DNA of 64,000 bases from Viridothelium virens (lineage: Eukaryota > Ascomycota > Dothideomycetes > Trypetheliales > Trypetheliaceae). Below the pieces are notes generated by a model. That model saw only the letters and a list, made by a program, of their open reading frames with translations, made no database searches and was not told the origin of the DNA. A program made the translations under genes and the position numbers. Shown piece after piece: positions 1-11,700 of the stretch (position 1 is the stretch's first letter; the number at the start of each line of letters is the position of its first letter). Where the stretch lies: the NCBI GenBank assembly GCA_010094025.1, contig ML991846.1, positions 1 to 64,000 of the forward strand, written 5' to 3'.

Positions 1-263
1 AAATCTGCAATCGCCTCATCAATTGGAGCCATATTGGTGGAGTTAAAAATTATTGAAGTTGTGTGTGCGGTTCGAAAAATTGCCTGCAGAAGACGATAGC
101 CTGCAGGAGGTGGGGCGGACGAATAAGTGGGGTCCGGAGTTACTTACGAGTTTGGGGATATTAACCCCGCCACGATAGGCAATGGCCATTGCATCATTGC
201 TTGAAACTTCAACGATTGTTAATCACATTTTCCTTGGCCTCGGCCTTTTCATCAAACGACCTG

Positions 264-1656
264 ATGTTTCTTTCCTCAATGTATAATATTCCCCGGATTT
301 TCATAAGACAGCTTCCCAAAGCTTCTTTTGCCCCAGCAGCAAGACTTTCAGCAGTTCAATCCCACATAGCTCCAAATTTTTCGGTTCGCACCATGGCTTC
401 TTCAGACATTCCAAAGACTATGAGCGGGGTTATTATCAACAAGAATGGTGGTACCGAAGTCCTAGAATACAAAACAGATCTCCCAGTCCCCCAACCTCAG
501 GAAGGTATAGGGCCCCACCAAACGCTATCCACCTTTACCATCGCTAATGAATCAAAGGCGAGGTGCTTGTCAAAAATGACTACATTGGTATCAACTACAT
601 CGACACGTAAGCTTTGCGCTTCCCCAACCTATGCCTCCACCCTCACCCCACCCCGTACCCATCTCCTCTCACGCTTCCCCTCAGCTATTTCCGCACCGGC
701 CTCTACTCAGCGCCCTCCTTCCCCTACATCCTCGGCCGCGAAGCTGAAGGCACCCTCATCGCCGCCGGCCCCAACACTCCCGGTGCCCCCTCCACCGGCT
801 CCCGCGTCGTATACATGGGCACCAGCGCCTACGCGCAATACACGGTCACCCCCGCGGAAAAGACGATTGCAGTGCCCGCGCAGATTCCCGAGAGCCACGG
901 CGCCGCAGGGATTCTGCAGGGATTGACCGCGTGGACGCTGATTCGCGAGGCGCACCATGTAAATAAGGGCGACTGGGTGCTGGTGCATGCGGCAGCGGGC
1001 GGAACGGGGCTGTGGTTGTGTCAGTTGTTGAGGATGGTTGGGGCGAGGACGATTGGGACGGCGAGTACGGAGGAGAAGAGGGAGTTGGCGAGGAAGAATG
1101 GGGCGGAGGTGGTGGTGGACTATCATAATGAGGATTTGAAGGCGAAGGTGATGGAGTTGACTGGAGGTCTGGGAGTTGTGGCGGCGTTTGATGGGGTCGG
1201 AAAGGCGACTTTTGATTTGAGCATGGAGTGCCTCGCGCGCAAGGGGAGTATGATCAGTTTTGGGAATGCCAGTGGAGCAGTACCGCCATTCACGATCGCG
1301 TAAGTGATTTTCTTTCGGAGTCATTCGATGCGGTCTGCTGTGATTGCTATTGATACGGGAAGACAAATGACTAACCCTTTTGAAGGCGGCTTTCTGCGAA
1401 GAACGTTCGACTAATGCGGCCAACGCTCTTCAATTTCGTTGCCACGCGAGAAGAATTCGAGCACTATTCGAATGAGCTCTTTGATATGATGATCAAGGGC
1501 CACATCGATGTCCGTATCCACGAGACATACCCACTGAAGGATGTTGCTCGGGCACACCAGGTATGCTCCTCCTGCGTTGAAAAGGGTTGCCAACTAATTC
1601 TTGCACAGGATCTTGAAGGTCGAAAGACGACTGGCAAGCTATTGCTAAAGCCATGA
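264..1656 (+). CDS. ZTA1: NADPH:quinone oxidoreductase, zeta-crystallin type
   Basis: Medium-chain reductase that reduces quinones with NADPH; yeast Zta1 is the nearest family member known to me. I read five exons: up to 504, 558-606, 685-1299, 1386-1560 and 1609-1656, with GT-AG introns of 53, 78, 86 and 48 bp that keep the frame. The Rossmann-fold dinucleotide motif AAAGGTG is in exon 3, and the protein ends in the family-typical GRKTTGKLLL. From the ATG at 393 the product is 332 aa, the usual family size. In-frame ATGs at 264 and 279 add 43 or 38 residues rich in Arg, Ser and Ala with no acidic residue, which resembles a mitochondrial presequence. The last intron (1561-1608) is a multiple of three and has no stop, so its retention would only insert 16 residues. 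The gene converges on MTR3, 227 bp away. Confidence 0.9.
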
Positions 1657-1883
1657 AGTGAGTATTCACGTGTATATAGCTGGATGAGAAAGTGAACATA
1701 CCGAGTTGTACCATGGCCCAACGATGCCTTTCTATGCGCGAATCTGATCTCTCATAACCTTCGTTGATTGCACTGTCTGCCCGTTCTCAGCTTGTTGAGT
1801 ACGGAGTATGTCTTTTCTGGCACGTGAACTCAACACCTTGGCGAGTCCATCTTGCAAATGGTGATCCCATCTCCTGATGGGAG

Positions 1884-3021
1884 TCATCCGGTCATATCGA
1901 CGTCGTTCGAAACGCCAGGTCTAGTTCCCAGGACTTTCTCCGAACCAGATTTCGCAACCTCACCAAATTTTCTTTCCCCAGCTTCGCGAAGCTCTTCGGC
2001 CAGCACTGTCCTAGACCCGCTCGCCGCGTGAACAGCACCATTGATAAGATCCTCGATGTCGATCCCTGCATCGCCCTTAACCCACAGTTCCGTAATTTCG
2101 TCTCTTGACTGTAGATATGCGACCATCGCAGCGGCAACGACACGCTCATGCTCTGGAGGACTCGGGTCCAACACCATTCTTACGCCCTGCTCTCCCTCGT
2201 CTCCACTCCCCTGCTTCGCTGACCCCTTTCCATTGCCCTCATTCCATGCCGTGCTATCCTCCACAACCGCCGCGACTCCACCAGACACCAAATCCACACA
2301 ATCAATCCCCGCATCGACCATCGCCGCACTCGCCACCGTCACACACCCCGCCAGCACCGTCATCGCGCCCCAGTTCCCTCCGCCATCCGCCCCTTCCCCC
2401 CTTACGCCACTATTATCCCCCTGCAGCACGTTACTCCCACCCCACCACGCATCCTCCTCTCCCTCCAACACCGTCACGCACACATCGACCCCGCTCTTCG
2501 GCCAGCGCTCCCCGATCACCACGCCGCGGAGCGCAGTGTCCAGATGCGCAGCGAGGTCGCGCTCTTGCGCGTCGCGGACGTAGCCTCGTCGGACGCGCGA
2601 CGCGAACGGCGCGAATTTGATGTGTGTGCTGAGTTGGAGGTGCGGACTGTAGGGTTGCGAGCGCGGGAGAGGGTGCGGGCCGTGGATCGAGCAGGTGAGT
2701 TTGAGGGAGGAGGAGGCCGGGAGGAAGGTGCTGGAGGGGAGAGGTGGCGGGGTGGGGAGGGGGAGCTCGAGGTAGGCCGACCCGGTCGCCGAAGGGTTGA
2801 GGCCGGTCTTCAGGACTGGAAGGGAGAGTGTTAGTGAGCGCAAGGACAAGCTTAGGGGAAAAGAGGAGGGTGCCGTGCGTACAGATTTTGCGAATCTCAT
2901 CTGGTCGACGAGTTCGTGATGGGCGTTTGGATTGCAGAGAGTCTGCTGTAGAGAGGGACGAGAGAAATATGGGAGGAGCTGTACCACCATTAGGAGGATT
3001 GGTTCGGCGGCGGTCTGTCAT
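1884..3021 (-). CDS. MTR3: Exosome core subunit Mtr3 (RNase PH fold)
   Basis: Non-catalytic RNase PH-like subunit of the RNA exosome ring, which works in 3'-5' RNA processing and decay in nucleus and cytoplasm. Exon 1 is 3021-2883 and exon 2 is 2815-1884, joined over a 67-bp intron; product 356 aa. The start at 3021 gives MTDRRR followed by a GG-x-PP segment, as in fungal Mtr3 proteins, and exon 2 opens into the family block around ATGSAYLEL. Later blocks include GYVRDAQERDLA and the AGCVTVASAAMVDAGI helix. The region around residues 185-265 has a Gly/Glu-rich, probably disordered insertion. The coding strand is strongly C-rich in the first half of exon 2 and G-rich in the second (see findings). 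Confidence 0.88.
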
Positions 3022-4098
3022 CTTTGTTGTAGCATGATGTGCTCGAAGAAGAGAGGGATTGTTGCGGCGTAGCACATGAATTTTCGGATGAAGGGTGAAG
3101 AATAAGCTGTGGTCCGAGCTTTGAACCCACTTGATGTTCATCTGCTAGCAGACCTTTTTTCAACTCCCACCACTCCTGTGAATTCTCTAGCTATTGGCAA
3201 GTCAGTCAAGATTTCCTTCTCTACTTCTTACTACGATCACATGAGGAAACTTGTCACAATACGTTCTGGTGATATCGCGCTGAGCCATGAACAAACATGC
3301 ATCACCATCTGAACACCACGGTCACATCTTCATGTTTATGTCGTTCTTGTTGACTACAGAGGCTGACTTTCCTAATAGTGATTCTTTGTATGCAACCGGG
3401 TTCTCCTTTCATGATAGGTATGTCTGACTTGCGCTTTCTCAACGTCTTGATTTCATGATGAGCGTATACCAATCAGTTCTGCTACTGAACACCCTTGAAG
3501 AAAACTATATACCAGCTTACCATAATTCTGATTTTCTCTGACTTTTTTTAATCTCTACACTGGTTGCTATTGCGATTCTCGGGGCTGACCTATAACCAGT
3601 AGGAGCACAAAAGATGTTATTGATGACCGTTCGCAAACAATAGAAGTAAGTGATTTCGATTTCTATTGGGCAACCCCAGCACGAAGATGACACCAAGTCT
3701 ATCCATTCTATGACGCCGTTCCGCCAAGCCACCCTCCCGCACTCTACCAGCCGCGACTGGAATGACGAGTAGTGGAGTTGTACAGCGCACTGCATGTCCA
3801 CTGGGAGATGTCCTCCGCCGTATGTAATCGTGTCTTCAGAGCTGTTGGCCCCTTGCAGCTCGTCTTGAGCTGGATGTGCTAGTAGCCGGCGTAATGGCAT
3901 GAGTAAATCGGCTTGTCTGAGCGCGAAATTTTGCGAGGCTACTTATCTAAGACCAAGCAGAACACAGGCTAATCGCAACACTCCCAGGTATACCCGCGAC
4001 TAGCCTACTTTGAAAGTAAGACATCATTCCAGGTAACAATTTGATCGAGACAGTCAAGATATGATTGGGTCTACCCTCTTTGTGGACTTCTCAGGTCT
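3022..4098. other. Intergenic, no supported gene
   Basis: Only short frames without family resemblance occur here. The longest, 3517-3900 on the minus strand (127 codons), has no recognisable domain or signal peptide and no convincing splice partner. Confidence 0.5.
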
Positions 4099-4857
4099 CT
4101 AGAGGAAAAGATCGTCAAGTTTTCGCATCCTGTCAATGGCACCGATACCAAGGCATCGTAAACTTAGCGGGGGCAGTCCTTGAAATATACCACTTTTATT
4201 TTCGCTAGTCGGACGCTGAAGGCCCAAATAGTTCCAGCCATCGTTGATCGCCGGCAACCGGTGATAGTTGCCAACGTGGAGCATGGTGTACTCTGAGGCT
4301 GATGATGGAAGAGGAAGGTTCGCCTTCGCGAAGTGCAACATTTCTGTCCTGGCCCTTGCGAAGGATACAGCATTTGCAAAATTTGACTGGTTATCATGCA
4401 TTTGGACGATCAAATCGATGTCGGCTGCAGTGCTGGATTTTCTGTCTCGCAAAAATCCTGGTTCTCTTGTCCTTGCGTCGTCGACTCTTAATCCAGCGCG
4501 CTTCAGAAGCTCCGGCAGAGGGAAGTTAGGAGCCGCGTACATACCAACAACTGTGTGGTTCCATGGCCATTCAACGGGTGAGACACCAGCCCTTGAGAGC
4601 TTCAGTTTGTCGAAACCCGCTTTAGCGTCTGGCTGCAAAGTGATACCATCGATATTCCTTATTTGTGAGGCCAGTTCACTTTCTTTGCAGCGGAGACATT
4701 CGTCCCTTGTGTTGAGGCCCAGAGCGCGGTCCCTGAATCTCATGATCTGTTCAAACTTAGGAATTGATACACATTTATTTCTCGCGGTCTTGTAATACAA
4801 CACAAAATTCGAGGCAGAGTAGAAGTACAGCGTCATGAAGGAAAGGATGGAAGCCAT
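4099..4857 (-). CDS. Hypothetical protein, possible N-terminal membrane anchor
   Basis: An uninterrupted 252-codon frame beginning at an ATG at 4857. I do not recognise the family. Residues about 3-22 are hydrophobic and aromatic (SILSFMTLYFY onward) and could be a signal anchor; the rest is soluble-looking, with a possible Cys pair at DECLRCKE near residue 55 and a WPWNHTVVG segment near residue 98. The unbroken length and balanced amino-acid content argue for a real gene, but no homologue comes to mind and the neighbouring spacers are empty. An extra exon on either side cannot be excluded. Confidence 0.5.
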   Translation of the reverse strand: MASILSFMTLYFYSASNFVLYYKTARNKCVSIPKFEQIMRFRDRALGLNTRDECLRCKESELASQIRNIDGITLQPDAKAGFDKLKLSRAGVSPVEWPWNHTVVGMYAAPNFPLPELLKRAGLRVDDARTREPGFLRDRKSSTAADIDLIVQMHDNQSNFANAVSFARARTEMLHFAKANLPLPSSASEYTMLHVGNYHRLPAINDGWNYLGLQRPTSENKSGIFQGLPPLSLRCLGIGAIDRMRKLDDLFL

Positions 4858-6088
4858 TTGGAATTACATGGACGAAATCTCGGACTCAAATCACCTGAAT
4901 CTGCTCCTGCACTCGCTCCGTTGTTGTTGTGTAATTACCATGGTCAGGTGCTAAACCCAGAGCACGGTTACACCTGAAGACATGATTTATGGCTAGGTAC
5001 GCAATTAGAGAAGAAATTTAACTCTTAACTCATTTCCTTAGGCTTACCACTCTGATGAATCGGATTGTATTCATTATGTGTAATATTCCTCGCAGTGAGC
5101 TCCCACGCAAGTTCGAGGTGGGCAGCTTTGATGCTTGGTATGCGGAATATGTAGTAGGGAGCCTGAAATAACAAACAGATGATTTTGCTGCGATTCATGC
5201 TTTCTCGCACAGGTGTGCGAGATTGAAAAAGAAGAGGGAAAGGAGAAGATGGAGATGGAGGTGGTTGGAGACATGCTGTGTCACCTCCTCAAATCCATTC
5301 CGGCACTTTGCCGCGATATGTAGATGACCAAAAGAGTGTGCGTTCATTTGATAGGTTTTGGTACTGAGTCAGATGCAGTCGTTAAAGATCTGATGCCCCT
5401 GTCTAATATCTTGCTACAATGCCACACTGCCGTCCTGTATTTCACTGGTGACCCTATCCAGATTTCTCAAGAGAAATCGAAGTAGGGTTGCTAAGTACTG
5501 TTTCGATGACCCCGGCGTCGCGACCAGTAGATAAAGCTATCAATCGTGGATGTCTTCCACAATCGTTGATCGACTACAAGAATGGTCGACTTGATAGATT
5601 ATTTCTCCATCGATGTCGCCTTGCGCCGAAACAGAACATGATAAGACGCCTTCAAGATGAGTAAAGACTTTGCACGAACCTTTACCTTTCGGTTGCACAA
5701 GGACCCGAGGTGCCTCGCGACAGAATGACGAATCGTAGAGAGTGAACAGATGGCGAATTCGCGCTGCTTTGCAAAGCCGTAGATGATGCCTAGAGCGCTC
5801 TTCAATTGCTCAATCCCTCGCCTCTCTGATCGCCAGGAAATGCATCCGCAGCTCTGAGTGTGCAGCTGTCAAGCTACTGATTCCATCCTGACGTTTCACG
5901 TTTGGTCCTCTCTTTGGTCGGGCTGGGTGACACGGGAAACGCAAAGTTCCACGCAAGCGTCATCGGGGAAAGTTGATGCGTCCGCGGCCCCAAGGAAGCC
6001 CACTCACTCCCGTCCTTCCATCAACCCTCTCTTCACGACTCGCCTTGAATGTTGCCCACATATACCTCAGTGCCCAGGCAGGCAAAAA
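4858..6088. other. Intergenic, upstream of ANP1
   Basis: No supported gene. It contains the promoter and 5' leader of the mannosyltransferase gene that starts at 6089. Short minus-strand frames at 5025-5274 and 5599-5805 lack any protein-like feature. Confidence 0.5.
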
Positions 6089-7925
6089 ATGAATAGGCAT
6101 GCCTATTCCAATGGGCATTCCGCGCTTCCCTTCGCAAGTCGCGGAACTTTCAGTATCGAACCTCACAAGTACAGCAAATCCGAGTCCAAGTATGCCAGCA
6201 CGTCCCACTCCGTTTGCAGTCCTCTAAACTGCCTTGACTGGTCACTGATAGTCTTTCCATAGATTTCAGCCTCGATCCTCGTTCGCCCTTCAAAGACGAA
6301 GACAGCTTGTTTTGAGAGTTGGCATTATCGCTAGCGTTCTATTTCTCGGACTCTTCTTTCTCTTCCCTAATTTCAGAGCATTTTTCACGAGCGCATTATC
6401 GTTAGGGATATTCTCATCCGGAGAGGAGTTCCAATTGGAAACCGTTCGATATTACGATCTGTCCAACGTGCAAGGTACAGCAAGAGGTTGGGAACGGGAA
6501 GAAAGAGTATTATTATGTGCTCCCTTACGAGATGCGACACCACATCTACCTATGTTTTTTGCGCACTTGAAGAACCTCACCTATCCACACAACCTTGTCG
6601 ACATAGCCTTCCTCGTGGGAGACTCTAAGGACAACACCGTGGAACTGTTGTCTGAACTATTGGAAGATTTACAAGTGAACTCCGACCCGAAGAAACAATT
6701 CGGTGAGCTGTCAATCATCGAGAAGGACTTTGGACAGTCAGTCGCGCAAGATGCAGAGAGCCGACATGGCTTTGCAGCGCAGGCAAGCAGAAGAAAAGCG
6801 ATGGCACAAGCTCGGAACTGGCTTTTGAGTGCAGCATTACGACCGACGCACAGCTGGGTCTACTGGAGAGATGTGGATGTTGAGACGGCACCATTCACAA
6901 TTCTGGAGGATCTGATGCGGCATAACAAGGACGTTATCGTACCTAGTAAGTACAGGCTCCGTGCAGTACGACTGACGCACACTAATTGTTGCGCCCAGAC
7001 GTCTGGCGACCTTTACCCGACTGGCTCGGTGGAGAACAACCATACGACTTGAATTCGTGGCAGGAGTCCGACACTGCCCTTGCACTCGCAGACACTCTGG
7101 ATGAAGATGCTGTCATTGTGGAAGGCTATGCAGAATACGCAACGTGGAGACCACATCTTGCATATCTTCGTGACCCATACGGCGATCCTGATATGGAAAT
7201 GGAGATTGACGGTGTCGGAGGAGTCAGTATCTTGGCCAAGGCCAAGGTCTTTAGGTCTGGCGTACACTTCCCTGCTTTCAGCTTCGAAAAGCATGCAGAG
7301 ACGGAAGGATTCGGCAAGGCAAGTACCGCATGCTTAATTTTGCCCTGTTCATCGAAATTGATGTCTCGTCCAGATGGCCAAGCGCTCGGGCTTCTCTGTT
7401 TACGGCCTTCCGCATTATACTATTTGGCATTTGTACGAACCTAGCATCGACGACATTCGGCATATGGAAGAAATGGAGACCGAGCGCCGTCAAAAAGAGG
7501 CAGACGAGAAAGAAAAGGCAGACTTTCAGAAAAAGGTCGATGACCAGTTCGAGTCTCCAGATCAGCAATGGCAAAAAGATAAAGCTGGCATGCAAGAGGT
7601 CGCCAAGAAAGAGGATGAAGAAAAAGCCAAAGAAGGCCCGAAAGTTGATGAAGCAGATGGGTAAGTCTTCGTTCCACCATTTGGTAGTGTACGATTGCTC
7701 ACCCCCATCTTTAGAAAATCGCAGAAAGACTCGGACAGTAAAGACAAATCTGGGGATAACGAGAAAAAAGGTGTCGATTACGGTGCACTAGATGGCAATG
7801 AAAAATTAGGCCAAGAGGCCAAAGCCAAGATCGACGCTCAGTTCGACGATGACATGAAGCGGGTTATCGACGAACAACTCGGCACTGCTCACAAGAGACT
7901 GCCAGAGGCGGACCAAGGCAATTAG
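6089..7925 (+). CDS. ANP1: Mannan polymerase II subunit, Anp1 family (GT62)
   Basis: Golgi alpha-1,6-mannosyltransferase subunit of the Anp1/Van1/Mnn9 family, which extends the N-glycan mannan backbone. Five exons: 6089-6189, 6263-6945, 6999-7318, 7374-7660 and 7715-7925; 533 aa. The N-terminus is a short basic cytosolic tail, then a membrane segment at about residues 52-72 (type II Golgi topology), then the lumenal domain with the DVD metal-binding motif at residues 237-239 in the context YWRDVDVETAP. The C-terminal third is a Lys/Glu-rich, probable coiled-coil tail, which favours Anp1 over Mnn9 or Van1. Intron 3 (7319-7373) starts with GC rather than GT in the strong context AAG/GCAAGT. Exon 1 is the least certain part: it was chosen because the GTATGC donor at 6190 and the acceptor at 6262 keep the frame. 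Confidence 0.88.
7319..7373 (+). other. GC-AG intron in ANP1
   Basis: The reading frame runs from EGFGK to MAKRSG only if the 55-bp stretch starting GCAAGT and ending TCCAG is removed. No GT donor nearby keeps the frame. GC-AG introns are a known minor class with just this AG/GCAAGT consensus. Confidence 0.75.
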
Positions 7926-8799
7926 ACAGTGCGAACATCTCCCGGTTCAGACACGCAAGGTGTTTAGGCGTTCAACCCATGGCTTTGGTATTAGTTCAGG
8001 CATTGAAAGGAGCAAAAAGCGAAGATCGCCCTGCTAATGGCATGGGAGCTTGACTACGGGGTCGTTATAGCGCACGTCTGTATAAAAATTCCCTTGGGCG
8101 TCTTGCATCCACATCACGCATCGATTGTAAAGTGTAGCGTCTTGATTTTGTACGATTAGATACAAGTATCCATATTCAGTGACTTCAAATGCTAGCAATC
8201 GTTTCATGCTGAACGGGTTTCAACACCGTATACTTAAATTTCTATTTTCCGTTCAATTCGAGAGAAGCATGCATCTAGGAAGGGAAAGTAGCTCGAAGGA
8301 TAATGTACGCAAGAAATGTACCATGCCTAGTGCTTTAGCTAAGTAACATTTCAAGTAGTATCCGAAAGTTTTTCAATGGTAACGATGTCTCCGCTAATCT
8401 AATGACCAGAGGTGGAGCGTTGACTCAGAAGACCTAACAAAATCTATAGCAGTAGGCGCCCTTGCTATATAATCTGGATTTCTAGAGCTGGAATTTACCC
8501 ACCAGTTCTACGAGGGCTACCGTATTGGTCTTTGCAATTGGTTGTTCCTGAAAATCAGACCCTGAGCTTTGGACACGTCTTTGCACTGCAGACTACCATC
8601 CAAAAGTCCGCTGCCTAAGACCGAAAACAGCCGCATCCAAGCTCCTCGAGCACCGCATTGCATCTACGTGGTCACTAATATGCTCCCTAATTCGTTTCTC
8701 GTGGTGGAGTCTTGCAGGCTATAACTCATTCCAGCCCACTGCTCAGACAGCTGGTCCTTCTCTCACTGCAGACCTTAACCACCAAATTCCCGTCCTATC
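7926..8799. other. Intergenic between ANP1 and GEA
   Basis: No gene seen. It should hold the ANP1 3' UTR and the promoter of the Arf-GEF gene. The last 100 bp before 8800 become pyrimidine-rich, as in many fungal promoters. Confidence 0.5.
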
Positions 8800-11700
8800 A
8801 TGAACGATGACACCGCCCTCGACTCCTCTCTCTTCAGCACTCCACAAACAGCTGGTCACACTCTCCCAGTACGCGTAGCCGTCGACCCAGTCTCCCTCGT
8901 CGTCACAGAATGCATTACCGTCACATCGGCTATGCGCAAACATGCGCGATGGGCGCATTCGTCTGTCTCGGCCATACTTGGAGGCGGAAGCAATAGCAAC
9001 AACAAGCAGTCGCCAATTAGCAATCGAAGGGATGGCAAGAGTCGAGATGCGGTAGGAGGCGTGCATTTTGGCGGAAAAGAGGGGGATGGAGAGGCTTTGG
9101 CAAGTCGGTGGGGTTTGAGGGGAAAGAAGGGGAAGAGTATGCAGGACAATCCGCTCATGAGCGCGTTTGCAAGGCTGAGGAATGATCTGAAAGGCTGTAA
9201 AGGTAGGAGCTGAAGCGATTGTGGAACTGAGCCTAAGGTGTTTGGAGCTCGCTAACGAAGAATAGATATTCGAAGCTTTGATACAACGGCACTGTTACAT
9301 CCTTTTCTGCAAGTCATTCGTTCATCCTCGACTTCTGCGCCGATTACCTCGTTGGCACTCATTGCTATTACAAAGTTCCTGGCATATAATATAATTAGTC
9401 GCGAATCACCGAAACTTGCGCTAGGCATGCAGCTCCTTTCGTCCGCAATCACCCATTGTCGTTTCGAAGCAACGAACTCCGCCGCTGATGAGATCGTACT
9501 CCTACGAATTTTGAAGTTAATGGAGGGCATGATTTCTGGACCGGGCGGCGATATTCTCAGTGACGAGAGCGTATGTGAAATGATGGAAACAGGGCTTAGC
9601 ATGTGCTGCCAGGTCAGACTCTCGGAAGTATTGCGAAGATCTGCGGAAATTTCCATGGTCACTATGTGCCAGACGATTTTTCAAAGGTTAAAAACACTCG
9701 AAGTTGAAGCCGGTGAGGTTCCAGGAGCTTTGGAGGCAACGACTAAAGACGATATGGACGCTGTTAAAATGGACCCTTCTGTGAATGGGGAGTCTGCAAT
9801 GGCTTCGCCAGCAAAAGAAAGGCGTGAACAACCAATATCAAATGGTCAGAGCCAAGAGCTAGATACACCAAAAGATGATATCGAAGGGAGGTCTTCTACA
9901 TCCGCAACATTGAATGGCAGCACTGTCGAACTTCCGCATCTTCCTGATGTAGAGGAAGATACAGAGATAAAGCCGTATTCTCTGCCATCAATAAGAGAGC
10001 TATTCAGAGTGTTGGTCGATTTACTGGATCCCCACGACGGACAACATACAGACACTATGCGTGTGATGGCTTTGAGAATCGTGGATGTGGCGCTCGAGGT
10101 CGCAGGACCTTCCATTGCCAATCATCCTAGTCTCGCTAGTCTGGCAAAGGACACACTATGTCGGCATTTGTTCCAGCTGGTGCGAAATGAGAATATGGCG
10201 ATCTTGAACGAGTCCTTGCGCGTCGCGGGTACTCTGCTGAGCACGTGCAGAAGCGTGTTGAAATTGCAGCAGGAGCTCTTTCTATCCTATCTAGTTGCAT
10301 GTCTTCATCCCCGAGTTGAAATACCGCAGGAACCAGGCATTGATCCATCGTTATATGAAGGCGTTCCGCAGGCTCCTAGACTGGGCAAGCCTTCAACTCC
10401 ACAGCCCACAAGTAGTGGTCGATCAACTCCAGTTCCGGTCAAAGACCGACAAAAGCTTGGCCTTGAAGGTGGCAACAGAAAGCCTGATGCTCGGGAAGCC
10501 ATGGTTGAAAACGTCGGTCATTTGGTGCGCATTCCAAGCTTCATGGTGGAGCTGTTCACCAATTATGACTGTGAGATAGACCGTAGTGATCTTTGTATGG
10601 ACCTGGTGGGCCTTTTGTCACGAAGTGCTTTTCCGGACTCGGCGACCTGGAGTACCACGAATGTCCCACCACTGTGTCTGGATGCTTTGCTTGGATTTAT
10701 CCAATTCATCGCCGATAGATTAGATGATGAACCAGTTTTTGAAGGCTATCCGGACAGAGCAAAGCTCAGGGAACAGAGATCAATGAAGAAAGTCACCATT
10801 CGAGGCGCGACAAAATTCAACGAAAACCCAAAAGGCGGCATCGCATTCTTGGCCTCGCAAGGTATTATCGATGATCCAAATAATCCCCATTCAGTCGTCA
10901 AATTTTTGAAAGGTACAGCCCGGATAGATAAGAAGGTTCTGGGTGACTACCTTTCCAAGAAATCGAATGATCAACTATTGAACGCTTTCCTGGATCTGTT
11001 CGACTTCACGGGTCTTCGAGTAGATGAGGCATTGAGACAATTGTTGAATTCCTTCCGCCTTCCTGGAGAGTCACAGCTGATTGAACGGATTGTCACTGTG
11101 TTTTCGCAAAAGTACTGTGCTAGCGATACACCTGAGGGCATCAAGAACAATGACGCGGTTTACGTCCTGACGTATGCTATTATCATGCTGAACACTGACC
11201 AGCATAATCCTAATGTGAAATCGTCAAATCGTATGTCATACAATGACTTTGCTCGAAACTTACGGGGTGTCAACGATGGGCAAGATTTCCCACCGGACTA
11301 CCTTCAAGAGATATATGATTCCATTAGAACAAGGGAGATCATTTTGCCTGAAGAACACGATAACAAGCACGCTTATGATCACGCCTGGAAAGAGCTGCTT
11401 CTCAAGACGCAAGACGCTACTGACTTGACAATCTGCAAAACGAATATTTTTGATGCGGACATGTTTTCTGCTACGTGGAAGCCTGTTGTTGCTACACTCA
11501 CTTATGTTTTCCTGTCCGCCTCAGACGACGCAGTCTTTTCTCGGGTAGTCACCGGATTTGACCAGTGCGCGCAAATAGCTGCGAAATATGGATTGAGCGA
11601 TGCTTTGGACCATATCATCTACTGCTTAAGCACGATTACCACATTATCCTCCGACACTCCACCCAGCACGAATCTCAATACAGAAGTGCAAGCAGACGAT

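Noticed and set aside
707-1423. Long minus-strand frame opposite ZTA1
   Set aside because: It is the shadow of the GC-rich ZTA1 exon, Arg/Pro/His-rich without protein features.
1820-1830. CACGTG E-box
   Set aside because: It lies between two convergent 3' ends, so a promoter role is unlikely.
2041-2620. Two long plus-strand frames opposite MTR3
   Set aside because: Pro/Ser/Thr/His-rich translations of the GC-rich antisense strand of a well-supported gene.
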